This document shows, in pieces, positions 8,235-18,190 of a DNA stretch of 64,000 nt (its first letter is position 1; each line of letters begins with the position of its first letter). Position numbers and translations under genes: made by a program. A model generated the notes under the pieces. The model was not told where the DNA came from. It saw nothing but the letters and a program-made list of their open reading frames with translations, and did not search any database. The stretch is from an uncultured Lachnospiraceae bacterium (GTDB taxonomy: Bacteria; Bacillota; Clostridia; Lachnospirales; Lachnospiraceae): contig CAJTVN010000006.1 in the NCBI GenBank assembly GCA_910579685.1, positions 62,001-126,000 of the forward strand, written 5' to 3'.

Positions 8235-9185
8235 ATGGGGAAAAACAGAGCGCCTGCACCTCAAATGCAGTCGAATGTGACATGGAAAAACGCCATGAAG
8301 AGAGACTGGCAGCTGTATCTGCTTCTTCTGATTCCGGTGGCGTTAGTGATCATCTTTTGCTATGCGGCATATCCGGGACTGCGAATGGTATTCATGGACT
8401 ACAAGCCTGCAAAGGGGTATGACGGCAGCAAGTGGGTGGGAATGGCAACCTTTGCGAAGGTGTTTGAGGATGCGGATTTCCACAGAGCCCTTCGTAATTC
8501 GCTGGTATTTAACTTTCTGGATCTGCTGGTGGGATTTCCCATGCCGATTATTCTGGCTCTGATCCTGAACGAGCTGAGGTATCCAAGATTCAAAAAGGTG
8601 ACGCAGACGATCCTGTATCTTCCTCATTTCCTGTCATGGGTTATTATAGGAAGCGTTGCCTATCAGATATTCAGACCAAGTACGGGCATGATTAATATTG
8701 TGCTGCAGAATATGGGGCTGATCAAGGAAGGAATTCCGTTTCTGACGGAAAAATGGCACTGGGCGGTGACGTATCTTCTCATCGGTGTCTGGCAGGGAAT
8801 GGGATGGGGGACCATTATCTATCTTGCGGCCATGACAAGCATCAGCGGGGAGCTTTACGAGGCGGCCATGATCGACGGGGCCGGAAGATGGAAGCGCATG
8901 TGGCATATCACGCTTCCGGGAATCAAGGGAACGGTTGTGACTCTGCTGATTATGAACCTGGGCCGGATCATGGGCAGTAACTTCGAGCGTCTCGACGTGT
9001 TTGCAAATACCCAGGTGCGCGAGTTCCAGTATCAGCTGGCTATTTACATATATGAAAAGGGTCTTGGAAATGCGCAGTTTTCCATGTCCACGGCAGTTGG
9101 CCTGTTCCAGTCCCTGGTAGGACTGCTCCTTGTGATTGCGGCGGACAGATTTGCGAAGCTGCTGGGCGAAGACGGATTGATCTAG
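8235..9185 (+). CDS. Sugar ABC transporter permease, LplB/UgpA type
   Basis: A 316-residue inner-membrane subunit with about six hydrophobic segments, starting near residue 35. The cytoplasmic EAA loop that docks on the ATPase is present (YEAAMIDGA then HITLPG near 230). The start was set at ATG 8235, seven bases after GGAGG; the reading frame extends upstream to 8184 without a ribosome site. It is first in a permease-permease-lipoprotein operon. No ATPase gene is nearby, as is usual for this family, where a shared MsmK-like ATPase serves many importers. Confidence 0.9.
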   Translation: MGKNRAPAPQMQSNVTWKNAMKRDWQLYLLLLIPVALVIIFCYAAYPGLRMVFMDYKPAKGYDGSKWVGMATFAKVFEDADFHRALRNSLVFNFLDLLVGFPMPIILALILNELRYPRFKKVTQTILYLPHFLSWVIIGSVAYQIFRPSTGMINIVLQNMGLIKEGIPFLTEKWHWAVTYLLIGVWQGMGWGTIIYLAAMTSISGELYEAAMIDGAGRWKRMWHITLPGIKGTVVTLLIMNLGRIMGSNFERLDVFANTQVREFQYQLAIYIYEKGLGNAQFSMSTAVGLFQSLVGLLLVIAADRFAKLLGEDGLI

Positions 9186-9198
9186 GGAGGGGGATATC

Positions 9199-10128
9199 AT
9201 GGCTAAGAGAAAAGAAGAAATGATCCGCGGTGCGGAAATAAGCTCTGACGGTAACAGAGCCATAAACAAGTTCAGAATCGGCGATGCGCTGATGATGCTT
9301 GTTCTGGTGATTTTGTGCCTTACCTGCGTCCTGCCTTTTATCCATCTGGCGGCAAAGTCCATTTCCAGCAATTCGGCGGTTATGGCAAAATCTGTGTTCC
9401 TCTGGCCCAAGGGCCTGACCTTTGACGCCTATGCGTCTTTGTTCCGTGACGGTTCCATGGTGCGGTCCATGATCTACAGTGTGTGGGTAACCATGATTTT
9501 CACCTTTCTTGGAATGATAGCCTGTACCTGTGCGGCATATCCGCTCTCCAAGAAGCGCCTTAAGGGAAGAATGTTTTTTACCTTTGTCCTGATGCTGCCC
9601 ATGTACTTCGGTGCGGGACTGATACCGTCCTATTTGCTGATGAAGGATCTGCATCTTCTGGACACCATGTGGGTATTGATCCTGCCTCTTATTTATTCGC
9701 CCTATAATATGCTGATCATGAAGACCTTCTTCCAGTCAAGCATACCGGACAGCCTTGAGGAATCGGCATTTCTGGACGGCGCAACCAATATCCAGATCCT
9801 GTTTAAGATCGTGCTTCCGCTCTCCAAACCGATTCTGGCAACGCTCTCCCTGTTCTATGCGGTGGGACGCTGGAATGCTTATGCGGATAACAAGTATTAT
9901 ATCAAGACCGATACCCTGAAGATGATTCAGTATAAGCTTTACCAGATGGTGGCATCAGCCACGGAGGCCCAGACCACCACGTTGTCGGAGGCGGCTGCGG
10001 TTACCAGCACGCCGGAGGTTCTGCAGGCGGCATCCATTATGTTCGTGACGATCCCGATTATCTGTATTTATCCTTTCCTGCAGAAGTATTTTGTGAAGGG
10101 AGTCATGATCGGAGCGGTAAAGGGCTGA
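9199..10128 (+). CDS. Sugar ABC transporter permease, LplC/YtcP type
   Basis: A 309-residue permease, partner of the preceding gene and 13 bases downstream of it. Six membrane segments are visible. The coupling loop appears as ESAFLDGA followed by KIVLPLSKP, and the C terminus ends in the VKGVMIGAVKG form common to YtcP-like subunits. GGGAGGGGG precedes the ATG. Together the two permeases should form the channel of an importer for large oligosaccharides, probably pectic given the neighbours. Confidence 0.9.
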   Translation: MAKRKEEMIRGAEISSDGNRAINKFRIGDALMMLVLVILCLTCVLPFIHLAAKSISSNSAVMAKSVFLWPKGLTFDAYASLFRDGSMVRSMIYSVWVTMIFTFLGMIACTCAAYPLSKKRLKGRMFFTFVLMLPMYFGAGLIPSYLLMKDLHLLDTMWVLILPLIYSPYNMLIMKTFFQSSIPDSLEESAFLDGATNIQILFKIVLPLSKPILATLSLFYAVGRWNAYADNKYYIKTDTLKMIQYKLYQMVASATEAQTTTLSEAAAVTSTPEVLQAASIMFVTIPIICIYPFLQKYFVKGVMIGAVKG

Positions 10129-10230
10129 TAAACACGGGTTTTTGCCGGAAAATCAGTGCGGACATGCCGGGAGTATGGCTGAACTGGCAATCCGGAACAT
10201 ATAAAACATATTTTAAAAGGAGGTATCATT

Positions 10231-11985
10231 ATGAAGAAGAATACTCTTCAGAAAACATTGGCACTGTTTCTTGCCGGTGCAATGACACTGGGACTTGCCG
10301 CATGCGGCGGCGGTTCCGACAAAGCGGCTGATGCGTCTCCCGCAAAGGAAGAGGAACCGGCGAAGGAGGAAACGGCTCCCGAACAGGACAGTACCGAGGC
10401 GGAAGCGGAAACAGAGACGGAAGCGGAGGCACCGGCTGCGGACGGCGCTGCCGGGATGGACGGCTGGGAGGCTTTTGCCGAGAACGTTACCCTGAAGGTT
10501 CCCGTTTACGACAGAGGCGTGGAGGGAGTTCCCACGGTAAATGACAACTACTGGACCGGCTGGATTCAGGAGAACTTCGGTGACAAGTACAACGTGACCG
10601 TAGAATTCGTTCCGATCACGAGAACGGATGTTATGACGGATTATGCGCTGCTGGCCGCATCCGAGAGTCTGCCTACCATTTTGATGGAGTATGACTATCC
10701 CAAGCTTTCCCAGTGGGCGAATGACGGTTATCTGACCACATACAGTCTGGATGACTTTGCGCAGGTTGCACCTGACTATTATGCGCAGATGGTTGAGAAC
10801 AACCAGCTTGGCTACACAGAGCTCAACGGAGAGGTGTACTTTGCTCTGGCGGAGAGGCCTTTCTATAACTGTGGTTACACCTGGCAGAACTGGGTGCGTA
10901 TGGACTGGCTGAGGGAAGTCGGCTATGATCATGTTCCGGAAAACCGCGAGGAGTTTCTGGACGCCATGAAGAAAATTCAGGATGCAGGTATCGCAGAGCA
11001 TCCCATGGGAGGCGCACAGATCCCGGACAGAGGCGCACATCAGAACTATGGCTACAGGACCTATCCCCAGGATGAACTGGAATGGGCAATGTACGGAGAT
11101 TCCGTAATTTCATCTCTTGGATGGGAGCCCAACAAGAGGCTTTTGAAGGTAGAGAATGAGAACTACAACCTGGGTATTACCAATCCCGAGTATTATATCA
11201 CGGATGACGAGACCAACAAGGCGGCTTTCATCAACGGGGATGTCTATCAGTTCGGCGGTTATATTTCCGCAAACATGGACTGGCTCACCGCATTCTATGA
11301 GCAGAATCCGGATGCGGAGCTTGCAGTGATTCCCATTTACGGTCCCGACGAAGGACTTGGAACCGTTCCCGCATGGCGTGCAGACAACCCGTTTGGTATG
11401 ATCATCGGCTTCTCCGCCTTTGCGACAGAGGATGAGCTCAAGGCGGCATGGATGTATATGGAATGGATGACCCAGGAGGACGTGCTCTTCACCATGCAGT
11501 GGGGTGTCGAGGGAGAGAACTACAACCTTGGCGACGACGGACTTCCCGTAAGCGTTACGGATTATAAGGGAGATTATACACAGGGCTTCAACAACAGCAA
11601 GGATTACTGGTGTGTGACCACCGAGGCGAGAAATGCGGGTACCATCGAGCAGATCATCAAATCCAGCACGCCCAATGATCTTCCTCAGGATTTCTCCGAT
11701 GCGATCATCGAAAACTACAACTCGCGTCTGGCTCTGATTGACCAGGGCTATGCGGTAAATGATGCGATCTTCGGAGTGGTTCTGGAAGCGGAGACAGAGT
11801 ACCTTGGAACTCTCGGCGAGCTGTACAAGGAGTACGCTGACCAGCTGATCATGTGCGCACCGGAAGAATTTGACGCACTGTACGACGAGCTTTCACAGAA
11901 GTATCTGGATGCCGGTTATCAGGCAGTCCTGGATGACCGAAAGGCGGCTTACGAGGCAGGAAATTCCACGAAGCTTCCTAAATAA
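10231..11985 (+). CDS. Extracellular solute-binding lipoprotein of the sugar ABC importer
   Basis: A 584-residue lipoprotein. The signal peptide ends in a lipobox LAAC with Cys25 as the lipid-anchored residue. A Glu/Ala-rich linker of about 45 residues follows, and then a large family-1-like binding domain rich in Trp and Tyr, as expected for oligosaccharide binding. A strong AAGGAGGT site precedes the ATG. It is last in the operon with the two permeases and is followed by a terminator at 12025. The ligand is unknown; GH105 and GH112 nearby suggest rhamnogalacturonan fragments. Confidence 0.9.
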   Translation: MKKNTLQKTLALFLAGAMTLGLAACGGGSDKAADASPAKEEEPAKEETAPEQDSTEAEAETETEAEAPAADGAAGMDGWEAFAENVTLKVPVYDRGVEGVPTVNDNYWTGWIQENFGDKYNVTVEFVPITRTDVMTDYALLAASESLPTILMEYDYPKLSQWANDGYLTTYSLDDFAQVAPDYYAQMVENNQLGYTELNGEVYFALAERPFYNCGYTWQNWVRMDWLREVGYDHVPENREEFLDAMKKIQDAGIAEHPMGGAQIPDRGAHQNYGYRTYPQDELEWAMYGDSVISSLGWEPNKRLLKVENENYNLGITNPEYYITDDETNKAAFINGDVYQFGGYISANMDWLTAFYEQNPDAELAVIPIYGPDEGLGTVPAWRADNPFGMIIGFSAFATEDELKAAWMYMEWMTQEDVLFTMQWGVEGENYNLGDDGLPVSVTDYKGDYTQGFNNSKDYWCVTTEARNAGTIEQIIKSSTPNDLPQDFSDAIIENYNSRLALIDQGYAVNDAIFGVVLEAETEYLGTLGELYKEYADQLIMCAPEEFDALYDELSQKYLDAGYQAVLDDRKAAYEAGNSTKLPK

Positions 11986-12024
11986 GAATAAGGTACGGTT
12001 CACGTTTTGTGAGACGCTAAGGAG

Positions 12025-12056
12025 GGAGAGTCACCGGAAGGTGGCTCTCCTTTTTT
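12025..12056 (+). terminator. Rho-independent terminator of the importer operon
   Basis: An 11-bp stem (GGAGAGTCACC with GGTGGCTCTCC, one G-T pair), a GGAA tetraloop and six T. It closes the pectin locus and marks the left edge of the AT-richer island. Confidence 0.92.
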
Positions 12057-12094
12057 ATGACAATATAGGTGATTGTGAAACAGTAAGTTGCTGA

Positions 12095-12250
12095 AATATT
12101 CAGACCATATTTCTCCTCAAATCCTGTTTCGCCAAGCATTCCATCAATGCCCAGTAAAGCATAAGTCAGTCGAGCAAAGGCTCTCCTGCCTTCTATGGTC
12201 TTGATTTCATGGCGAATAAGGCTTTTCGAAGAAAATATGGTCTGAATATT
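12095..12250. repeat. Pair of perfect 18-bp inverted repeats spanning about 155 bp, possible MITE or element remnant
   Basis: AATATTCAGACCATATTT at 12095-12112 is exactly inverted at 12233-12250, and the flanks of both arms show weaker matching. Between them are about 120 bases with a minus-strand open frame that I do not recognise. No transposase is visible and target-site duplication was not established. The element lies between the importer terminator and the restriction island. The stretch from 12057 to 12439 otherwise holds no supported gene. Confidence 0.5.
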
Positions 12251-12314
12251 CTGCAAATTTACAAGTTTCGCAATTACCTAAACAATAAAATACTTGCAAA
12301 ACGTGGATCATTCG

Positions 12315-12342
12315 TTTGTTTTCAAAGATGGACTTATATAAT
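12315..12342 (+). promoter_or_regulatory. Possible promoter of the restriction-modification operon
   Basis: TATAAT at 12337-12342 with a weak TTTGTT 16 bases upstream, in a very AT-rich stretch about 100 bases before the helicase start. Only the -10 hexamer is convincing. Confidence 0.35.
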
Positions 12343-12439
12343 AATTTGTAGTACAATTTATATATCGTGAATTTTGTGTTTTGAGAATATAAAAAAACGG
12401 ATTTTTGCTTGAAAGCAGGAAGGATGCTGACGAAGGATA

Positions 12440-15400
12440 ATGGAAATATTCAATAATACCACGAAGGTGGTTAAAGATGATTTGAAAAATAAGATTCAGT
12501 CTGGCAGTCGTATATCTATCGCAGCGGCATGTTTTTCTATTTATGCTTATCAGGAATTGAAAGCACAGTTAGAATCGTGTGATGAACTCCGTTTTATATT
12601 CACATCACCGACTTTTGTTGCAGAAAAAACGCAAAAAGAACGCAAAGAATTTTATATTCCACGTTTAAAACGTGAGAAGAGCCTTTATGGTACAGAATTT
12701 GAGGTGCGTTTGCGTAATGAATTAAAACAGAAAGCTGTGGCAAAGGAATGTGCGGAATGGATGAGGAGAAAAGCGCATTTTAAGTCCAATACCACGCATG
12801 AAGGAATGAATCATTTTCTGATTGTTGAAGGAGTGGAAGATGCCTATGTATATTCTCCTATGAATACTTTCACAACGGTTGACCTTGGCTGTGAACGTGG
12901 AAATAATCTGACAAATGTAATTATGCGAATGGAGAATCCCGCAAGCACGGAATTTTTACATATATTTGATTCCGTTTGGAATGATGCGGATAAGCTTTCT
13001 GACGTGACTGAAGAGGTGATTGATATGATTTCGGCAGTCTATCAGGAAAATTCACCGGAACTTATTTATTTTATGACTCTTTATAACATATTTAGTGAGT
13101 TCCTGGAGGATATATCGGAGGACATACTTCCGAATGAGGCAACCGGATTTAGGGACAGCATCATATGGAATAAGCTGTATAATTTCCAAAAGGATGCCGT
13201 TCTGGCAATTATAAATAAGCTGGAACAGTATAATGGATGCATATTGGCGGACAGTGTGGGTCTTGGTAAAACATTTACAGCTCTCGCTGTAATCAAATAT
13301 TACGAGGGACGCAATAAAAATGTCCTTGTGCTCTGTCCTAAAAAATTGTCTGAAAACTGGATGACATATAGAGGAAACCTTATCAACAATCCTTTATTGG
13401 GGGATCGTTTGCGTTATGACATTCTTTATCATACAGATCTTACAAGAGACAGCGGAAATACAATAATCGGGCTGCCGATTGATCGTATCAACTGGGGCAA
13501 TTATGATCTTGTGGTAATTGATGAAAGCCATAATTTCCGAAACGGCAATGGTACGGACAGTAAGGGCGGTGAAAAGGAAAATAGATATATGCGGCTTATG
13601 AATCGTGTATTGAAACCGGGAGTGAAGACAAAGGTTCTGATGCTGTCTGCGACACCGGTGAATAACCGCTTTTATGACCTGCGTAATCAGCTGGCCCTTG
13701 CGTATGAGGGTAACCCATCAGAATTTAATGAAAAGCTGAATATCAAATCGGATATAGATACAATTTTTCGTCAGGCACAAAAGGTCTACAATGCGTGGTG
13801 CAAACTCCCGGAGAAAGAAAGAACTACGGCAGCGCTGCTGTCAAAGCTTGACTTTGACTTTTTTGAAATATTGGACAGTGTGACAATTGCACGTTCAAGA
13901 AATCATATACAGACATATTATGATGTGTCCGATATAGGAACATTTCCGTTAAGGAATAAACCGATATCTTTGAGACCTAAATTAACAAATCGACCAAATG
14001 CTACCAATTATACAGAAATTTTTGAGCTCCTCTCAAAACTGCAGTTGACCATTTACACACCGACTTTATATATTCATGCCAGTAAACTTTACGATTATTT
14101 GGATGAGAAGGAAACGAAAAATTTCAGAATCGGGCGTGAGCTGGGCATCCAAAGGCTCATGAGAATTAACTTACTGAAGCGTATGGAAAGCTCTGTACAT
14201 TCTTTTCTTCTGACAATACACCGTATCTATGACTATTTGTATCATACTTCACGGGTTATTGCAGATTTTATGGAAAACGGTAATGGGTATCTTGAAGAGC
14301 TGAGCGATTTATCGGCGGATGTGGAGAATTTTGATGATGACGATCAGAATACAGACTTTTTTAATGTAGGAAAAAAAGTAAAGATTGATTTACGTGATAT
14401 AGACTATATTTCGTGGAAACGGGATATTGATGAAGATCTGCAAAATCTCAGGCTTTTGATACTGATGGTAGAAGATATTACGCCACAATACGATTTTAAA
14501 CTGAATGAGCTGCTGCGTGTGATTTGCAAGAAGGTGGCAACGCCAATAAATCCGGAAAACAAAAAAATTCTAATCTTCACTGCGTTTTCAGATACGGCTG
14601 AGTACTTATATGAGAATGTAAGTAAGATGGCTATTTCAGAGTTAGGGCTGCACACGGCGCTTGTTACTGGCGCTGTAGAGGGAAAAACCACAATACCGAA
14701 GTTTAAGGCTGATATGAATCACGTGCTTGCATGTTTTTCTCCAAGATCAAAAGATAAGGATGTATTGTATCCGAATGACCAGTCAGAGATAGATATATTG
14801 ATCGCTACCGATTGTATCTCGGAGGGACAGAATTTGCAGGACTGTGATTTTTGCGTGAATTACGATATCCACTGGAATCCGGTGCGTATTATACAGCGTT
14901 TCGGAAGAATTGATCGTATCGGCAGTAAAAACAATGTCATTCAGCTTGTGAATTTCTGGCCGGATTTAGATTTGGATGAATATATCAATCTGAAATCCAG
15001 AGTGGAAACAAGAATGAAAATTTCCATTATGACCTCGACGGGCGATGACGATCCGATTAATCAGGACGAAACAGGTGATTTGGAATATCGCCGAAACCAG
15101 TTGAAGAAACTGCAGGAGGAGGTTGTTGACCTTGAGGACATGACAAGCGGCATCTCCATTATGGATTTGGGTTTGAATGAATTTCGTATGGATTTGCTTA
15201 CCTATATGAAAGAACATGAAAATATCGATCATACTCCGTTGGGAGTCCATGCAGTGGTAAAGGGAGAAAATCCGGGCGTAATATTTGTATTGAAAAATGT
15301 AAATGAAAATATTAATATTCTGAATCAGAACAGACTTCACCCATTTTACATGGTGTATATTGGCATGGATGGAGAGGTTATTACAACACATTTGCAGCCC

Positions 15401-15673
15401 AAGGAAACTCTTGATGTAATGCGACATCTTGCAAAAGGGAAATTCCTGCCCGATAAGAAGTTATGTGATAATTTTAATAAGGCAACTCGTGATGGCAGGA
15501 ATATGGAGAAAATATCGCGGCTTTTGGAAGATTCCATTATGACAATTATTGAAGCGAAAGACAATGATGATATTGACAGCTTTTTTTCAGGCGGTCAGAC
15601 AACTTTTCTTTCGGGAGGATTTTCAGGACTTGATGATTTTGAACTGATATGCTTTATGGTGGTGATAGAATGA
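12440..15673 (+). CDS. SNF2/superfamily 2 helicase with PLD-like N-terminal region, defence-associated
   Basis: A 1077-residue protein. Residues 1 to about 210 resemble the phospholipase-D-like N-terminal region found on several defence helicases, but a clean HxK catalytic motif is not evident. The helicase core has motif I (DSVGLGKT, Lys277), motif II DESH (361-364), motif III-like LSATPVNN, and motif VI QRFGRIDRIGS. The C-terminal 200 residues are not recognised. It is the first gene of a five-gene operon and overlaps the DUF4391 start by four bases. Such helicases occur beside DUF4391, type III methylase and Res genes in other gut bacteria, so a DNA-translocating role in phage restriction is likely. 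Confidence 0.82.
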   Translation: MEIFNNTTKVVKDDLKNKIQSGSRISIAAACFSIYAYQELKAQLESCDELRFIFTSPTFVAEKTQKERKEFYIPRLKREKSLYGTEFEVRLRNELKQKAVAKECAEWMRRKAHFKSNTTHEGMNHFLIVEGVEDAYVYSPMNTFTTVDLGCERGNNLTNVIMRMENPASTEFLHIFDSVWNDADKLSDVTEEVIDMISAVYQENSPELIYFMTLYNIFSEFLEDISEDILPNEATGFRDSIIWNKLYNFQKDAVLAIINKLEQYNGCILADSVGLGKTFTALAVIKYYEGRNKNVLVLCPKKLSENWMTYRGNLINNPLLGDRLRYDILYHTDLTRDSGNTIIGLPIDRINWGNYDLVVIDESHNFRNGNGTDSKGGEKENRYMRLMNRVLKPGVKTKVLMLSATPVNNRFYDLRNQLALAYEGNPSEFNEKLNIKSDIDTIFRQAQKVYNAWCKLPEKERTTAALLSKLDFDFFEILDSVTIARSRNHIQTYYDVSDIGTFPLRNKPISLRPKLTNRPNATNYTEIFELLSKLQLTIYTPTLYIHASKLYDYLDEKETKNFRIGRELGIQRLMRINLLKRMESSVHSFLLTIHRIYDYLYHTSRVIADFMENGNGYLEELSDLSADVENFDDDDQNTDFFNVGKKVKIDLRDIDYISWKRDIDEDLQNLRLLILMVEDITPQYDFKLNELLRVICKKVATPINPENKKILIFTAFSDTAEYLYENVSKMAISELGLHTALVTGAVEGKTTIPKFKADMNHVLACFSPRSKDKDVLYPNDQSEIDILIATDCISEGQNLQDCDFCVNYDIHWNPVRIIQRFGRIDRIGSKNNVIQLVNFWPDLDLDEYINLKSRVETRMKISIMTSTGDDDPINQDETGDLEYRRNQLKKLQEEVVDLEDMTSGISIMDLGLNEFRMDLLTYMKEHENIDHTPLGVHAVVKGENPGVIFVLKNVNENINILNQNRLHPFYMVYIGMDGEVITTHLQPKETLDVMRHLAKGKFLPDKKLCDNFNKATRDGRNMEKISRLLEDSIMTIIEAKDNDDIDSFFSGGQTTFLSGGFSGLDDFELICFMVVIE

Positions 15674-16296
15674 TAGATTTTCCTGCTGTAACTGCGGTAC
15701 ATAGGCGAATACCGAAGGAGGCCTTTTACAGGCACCTGACGCTGGTAAAGGTGTTGAAGGAAAAATTCATATCCGATGTGGACGGAATATTTGTGGAAAA
15801 CAGTCTTACAAAGGATAATCTGAATCTAACGGCAGAGGCAAAGATACAGGAAATACTTTTGCTGTCACTGTTCTTAAAGAAACAGAAATTTGACGCAGGA
15901 ATTATAGAAGCGATTGCAAAACAGAATCCACATAAGCTGGTGTTTCTGCTTATTTATGAAGACAGCAAACAGCTGGCTATATGGCATGGGAAGCTGTATT
16001 ATACAGAGTGGAGACCGTCGGCTGATATGGGTCTGGAAGCGAGGGGGTTTTCTCTTGATGAGATATGGGACTCGTTCGTAGAGCAGATAGCCGTTTATGA
16101 AGAACACGCCAAGAAAGCGGCAGGTCTTTCGATTGACGAGCGACTTGTCATGCAGGAACGGATATTCAAACTGGAAAAGCGGATACAAAAGACAGAAGCT
16201 GACGCATGGAAGGAACAGCAGCCGAAAAAGAGATTTGAATTGTATCAGCGGCTGCGGTCGTATAAAAATGAATTGGAGGAACTTATAGGTGGATAA
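15670..16296 (+). CDS. DUF4391 protein of the type III-like restriction operon
   Basis: A 208-residue protein of the DUF4391 type. The first 160 residues look globular (IDFP at the start, KLVFLLIYED in the middle); the last 60 are a charged, probably coiled-coil helix (KLEKRIQKTEAD and onward). No catalytic motif is apparent and its biochemical role is unknown. The start was set at ATG 15670, which overlaps the helicase stop as ATGA; an in-frame ATG at 15649 is the alternative. The 3' end overlaps the methylase start by eight bases. Tight coupling on both sides suggests a structural or adaptor subunit made in step with the helicase and methylase. Confidence 0.75.
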   Translation: MIDFPAVTAVHRRIPKEAFYRHLTLVKVLKEKFISDVDGIFVENSLTKDNLNLTAEAKIQEILLLSLFLKKQKFDAGIIEAIAKQNPHKLVFLLIYEDSKQLAIWHGKLYYTEWRPSADMGLEARGFSLDEIWDSFVEQIAVYEEHAKKAAGLSIDERLVMQERIFKLEKRIQKTEADAWKEQQPKKRFELYQRLRSYKNELEELIGG

Positions 16297-18190
16297 ACTA
16301 AAAATGCACACACTGAACCTGGCGGATGAAAACTTTAAAAAGCTGTCTGCAATGTTTCCGAATGCTGTGACTGAAATAATTACAGGCTATGCGGAAGATG
16401 GAAAGCCTGTGATTGAGCGTGCTATTGATGCGGATGTTCTCAGGCAGGAGATTTCCGGACAGGTTGTGGAGGGTGCACAGGAACGTTATCAGTTTACATG
16501 GCCGGATAAGAAGAAATCGGTAGTCCTTGCCAATGCGCCGATTGCCAAAACACTTCGGCTTGACAGGGGGAAATCTGTCGGTTGTGATGGTACGGCGGGG
16601 AGTATTGATTCAGAGAATATTTATATTGAGGGGGATAATCTTGATGCACTGAAACTTTTGCAGGAGACTTATCTTGGGAAGGTTAAGATGATATATATCG
16701 ATCCGCCCTATAATACAGGGAATGATTTTATTTATGAGGATGATTTCGTACAAGAAACTGGTGAATATTTGGACAACAGTGGTCAATTTGATGATGAAGG
16801 TAATCGCTTGGTGCAGAATACGGAGAGTAATGGACGATTTCATACAGATTGGTTGAATATGATTTACCCACGGTTGAGAATTGCGAAGGATTTTTTGAGT
16901 GATGATGGAGTTATTTTTATTAGTATAGATGACAATGAAGTGGAGAACCTAAAAAAAATATGTAATGAAATTTTTGGATTACATAATTTTGTAGGAATAA
17001 TCTCATGGTTTAAAAAATCATCTCCTTCAAATGATGCTCAATATTTTAGTAATGATATCGAATATATTATTGTATATACAAAAAACAAAATGATATGGCA
17101 TCCAAAGCGCTTGGCCTTGAATGAACGTCAGAAACAATACTATCAAAATCCAGACAATGATCCACGTGGATCCTGGAATTCTGCTACATACACATGTAAT
17201 AAGAGCAAAATGCAACGTCCAAACTTATACTATCCTATCATTAATCCGTTTACTGGAGAGAAAGTATGGCCTAAGGAAACAGCAGTATGGGCTTATTCTA
17301 AAGAACAGTGTGAAAAACATTGTAAAGATAATCTTTTGTTTTGGGGTATTGATGGAACGGCTAAATACCCGCGTTTTAAAAAGTTTTTATCAAATCACCA
17401 GGGAGTTGTTACTAGAACTCTTTGGCATTATGATGAAGTAAATCATACGCAAGGGGCTTCCTTGGAGCTGAAATCTTTGGAGATAGTAGGTTTTTCGACA
17501 CCTAAACCTTCTCGGCTTATTGAGAAAATGTTAATGATAGGAACTGAAAAAAATTCTATTATTCTTGACTTCTTCAGCGGCTCTGCAACCACCGCCCATG
17601 CAGTAATGAAACTCAATGCAGAGGACGGCGGTAACCGCAAATTTATTATGGTACAGCTTCCAGAAGAAACCGATGAAAAATCAGAAGCCTACAAAGCAGG
17701 CTACAAAACCATCTGTGAAATCGGTGAAGAACGTATCCGGCGTGCAGGTAAAAAAACCAAAGAGGAAACAGGAGCGGATATTGATTATGGATTCAGAGTA
17801 TTTCGTGTGGACAGCAGTAACATGAAAGATGTTTATTATAAGCCATCTGATTACACCCAGGAGCAGATGTCACTGTATGCTGATAACATCAAGCCGGACA
17901 GAACGCCGGAAGACCTGCTTTTTCAAGTGATGCTTGATCTCGGCGTGCTGCTTTCAAGTAAAATTGATGAAGAAGAAATTGCGGGAAAGAGAGTGTTTTC
18001 CGTAGAAAATGGCTATCTTATTGCCTGCTTTGACAATAACGTAACGGAAGAAACGGTAACAGAGATTGCCAAAAGGCATCCATTCTATGCCATATTCCGT
18101 GACAGCGGACTGGCAAGCGACAGCGTTGCAGTGAATTTTGAGCAGATTTTTGAGGCATATAGTCCGAAGACGCAAAGGAAGGTGCTGTAA
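16289..18190 (+). CDS. mod: Type III DNA methyltransferase (Mod), beta-class N6-adenine or N4-cytosine
   Basis: A 633-residue modification subunit. The catalytic motif DPPYNTG (138-144) precedes the S-adenosylmethionine-binding motif DFFSGSATT (427 onward), the order seen in beta-class enzymes; DPPY suggests N6-adenine. The region between them, about residues 200 to 400, would contain the target recognition domain and has visibly AT-richer, less conserved-looking sequence. The start is GTG at 16289, eight bases after GGAGG. The stop overlaps the next ATG by one base. In type III systems Mod both methylates and gives Res its specificity. Frame is intact, with no phase-variable simple repeat seen. 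Confidence 0.92.
   Translation: MDKLKMHTLNLADENFKKLSAMFPNAVTEIITGYAEDGKPVIERAIDADVLRQEISGQVVEGAQERYQFTWPDKKKSVVLANAPIAKTLRLDRGKSVGCDGTAGSIDSENIYIEGDNLDALKLLQETYLGKVKMIYIDPPYNTGNDFIYEDDFVQETGEYLDNSGQFDDEGNRLVQNTESNGRFHTDWLNMIYPRLRIAKDFLSDDGVIFISIDDNEVENLKKICNEIFGLHNFVGIISWFKKSSPSNDAQYFSNDIEYIIVYTKNKMIWHPKRLALNERQKQYYQNPDNDPRGSWNSATYTCNKSKMQRPNLYYPIINPFTGEKVWPKETAVWAYSKEQCEKHCKDNLLFWGIDGTAKYPRFKKFLSNHQGVVTRTLWHYDEVNHTQGASLELKSLEIVGFSTPKPSRLIEKMLMIGTEKNSIILDFFSGSATTAHAVMKLNAEDGGNRKFIMVQLPEETDEKSEAYKAGYKTICEIGEERIRRAGKKTKEETGADIDYGFRVFRVDSSNMKDVYYKPSDYTQEQMSLYADNIKPDRTPEDLLFQVMLDLGVLLSSKIDEEEIAGKRVFSVENGYLIACFDNNVTEETVTEIAKRHPFYAIFRDSGLASDSVAVNFEQIFEAYSPKTQRKVL

Noticed and set aside
12017..12256. 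79-codon minus-strand open frame as a small gene or transposase fragment
   Set aside because: It overlaps the terminator and both inverted-repeat arms, has no ribosome site, and resembles no family that I recognise; better explained by the repeat element.
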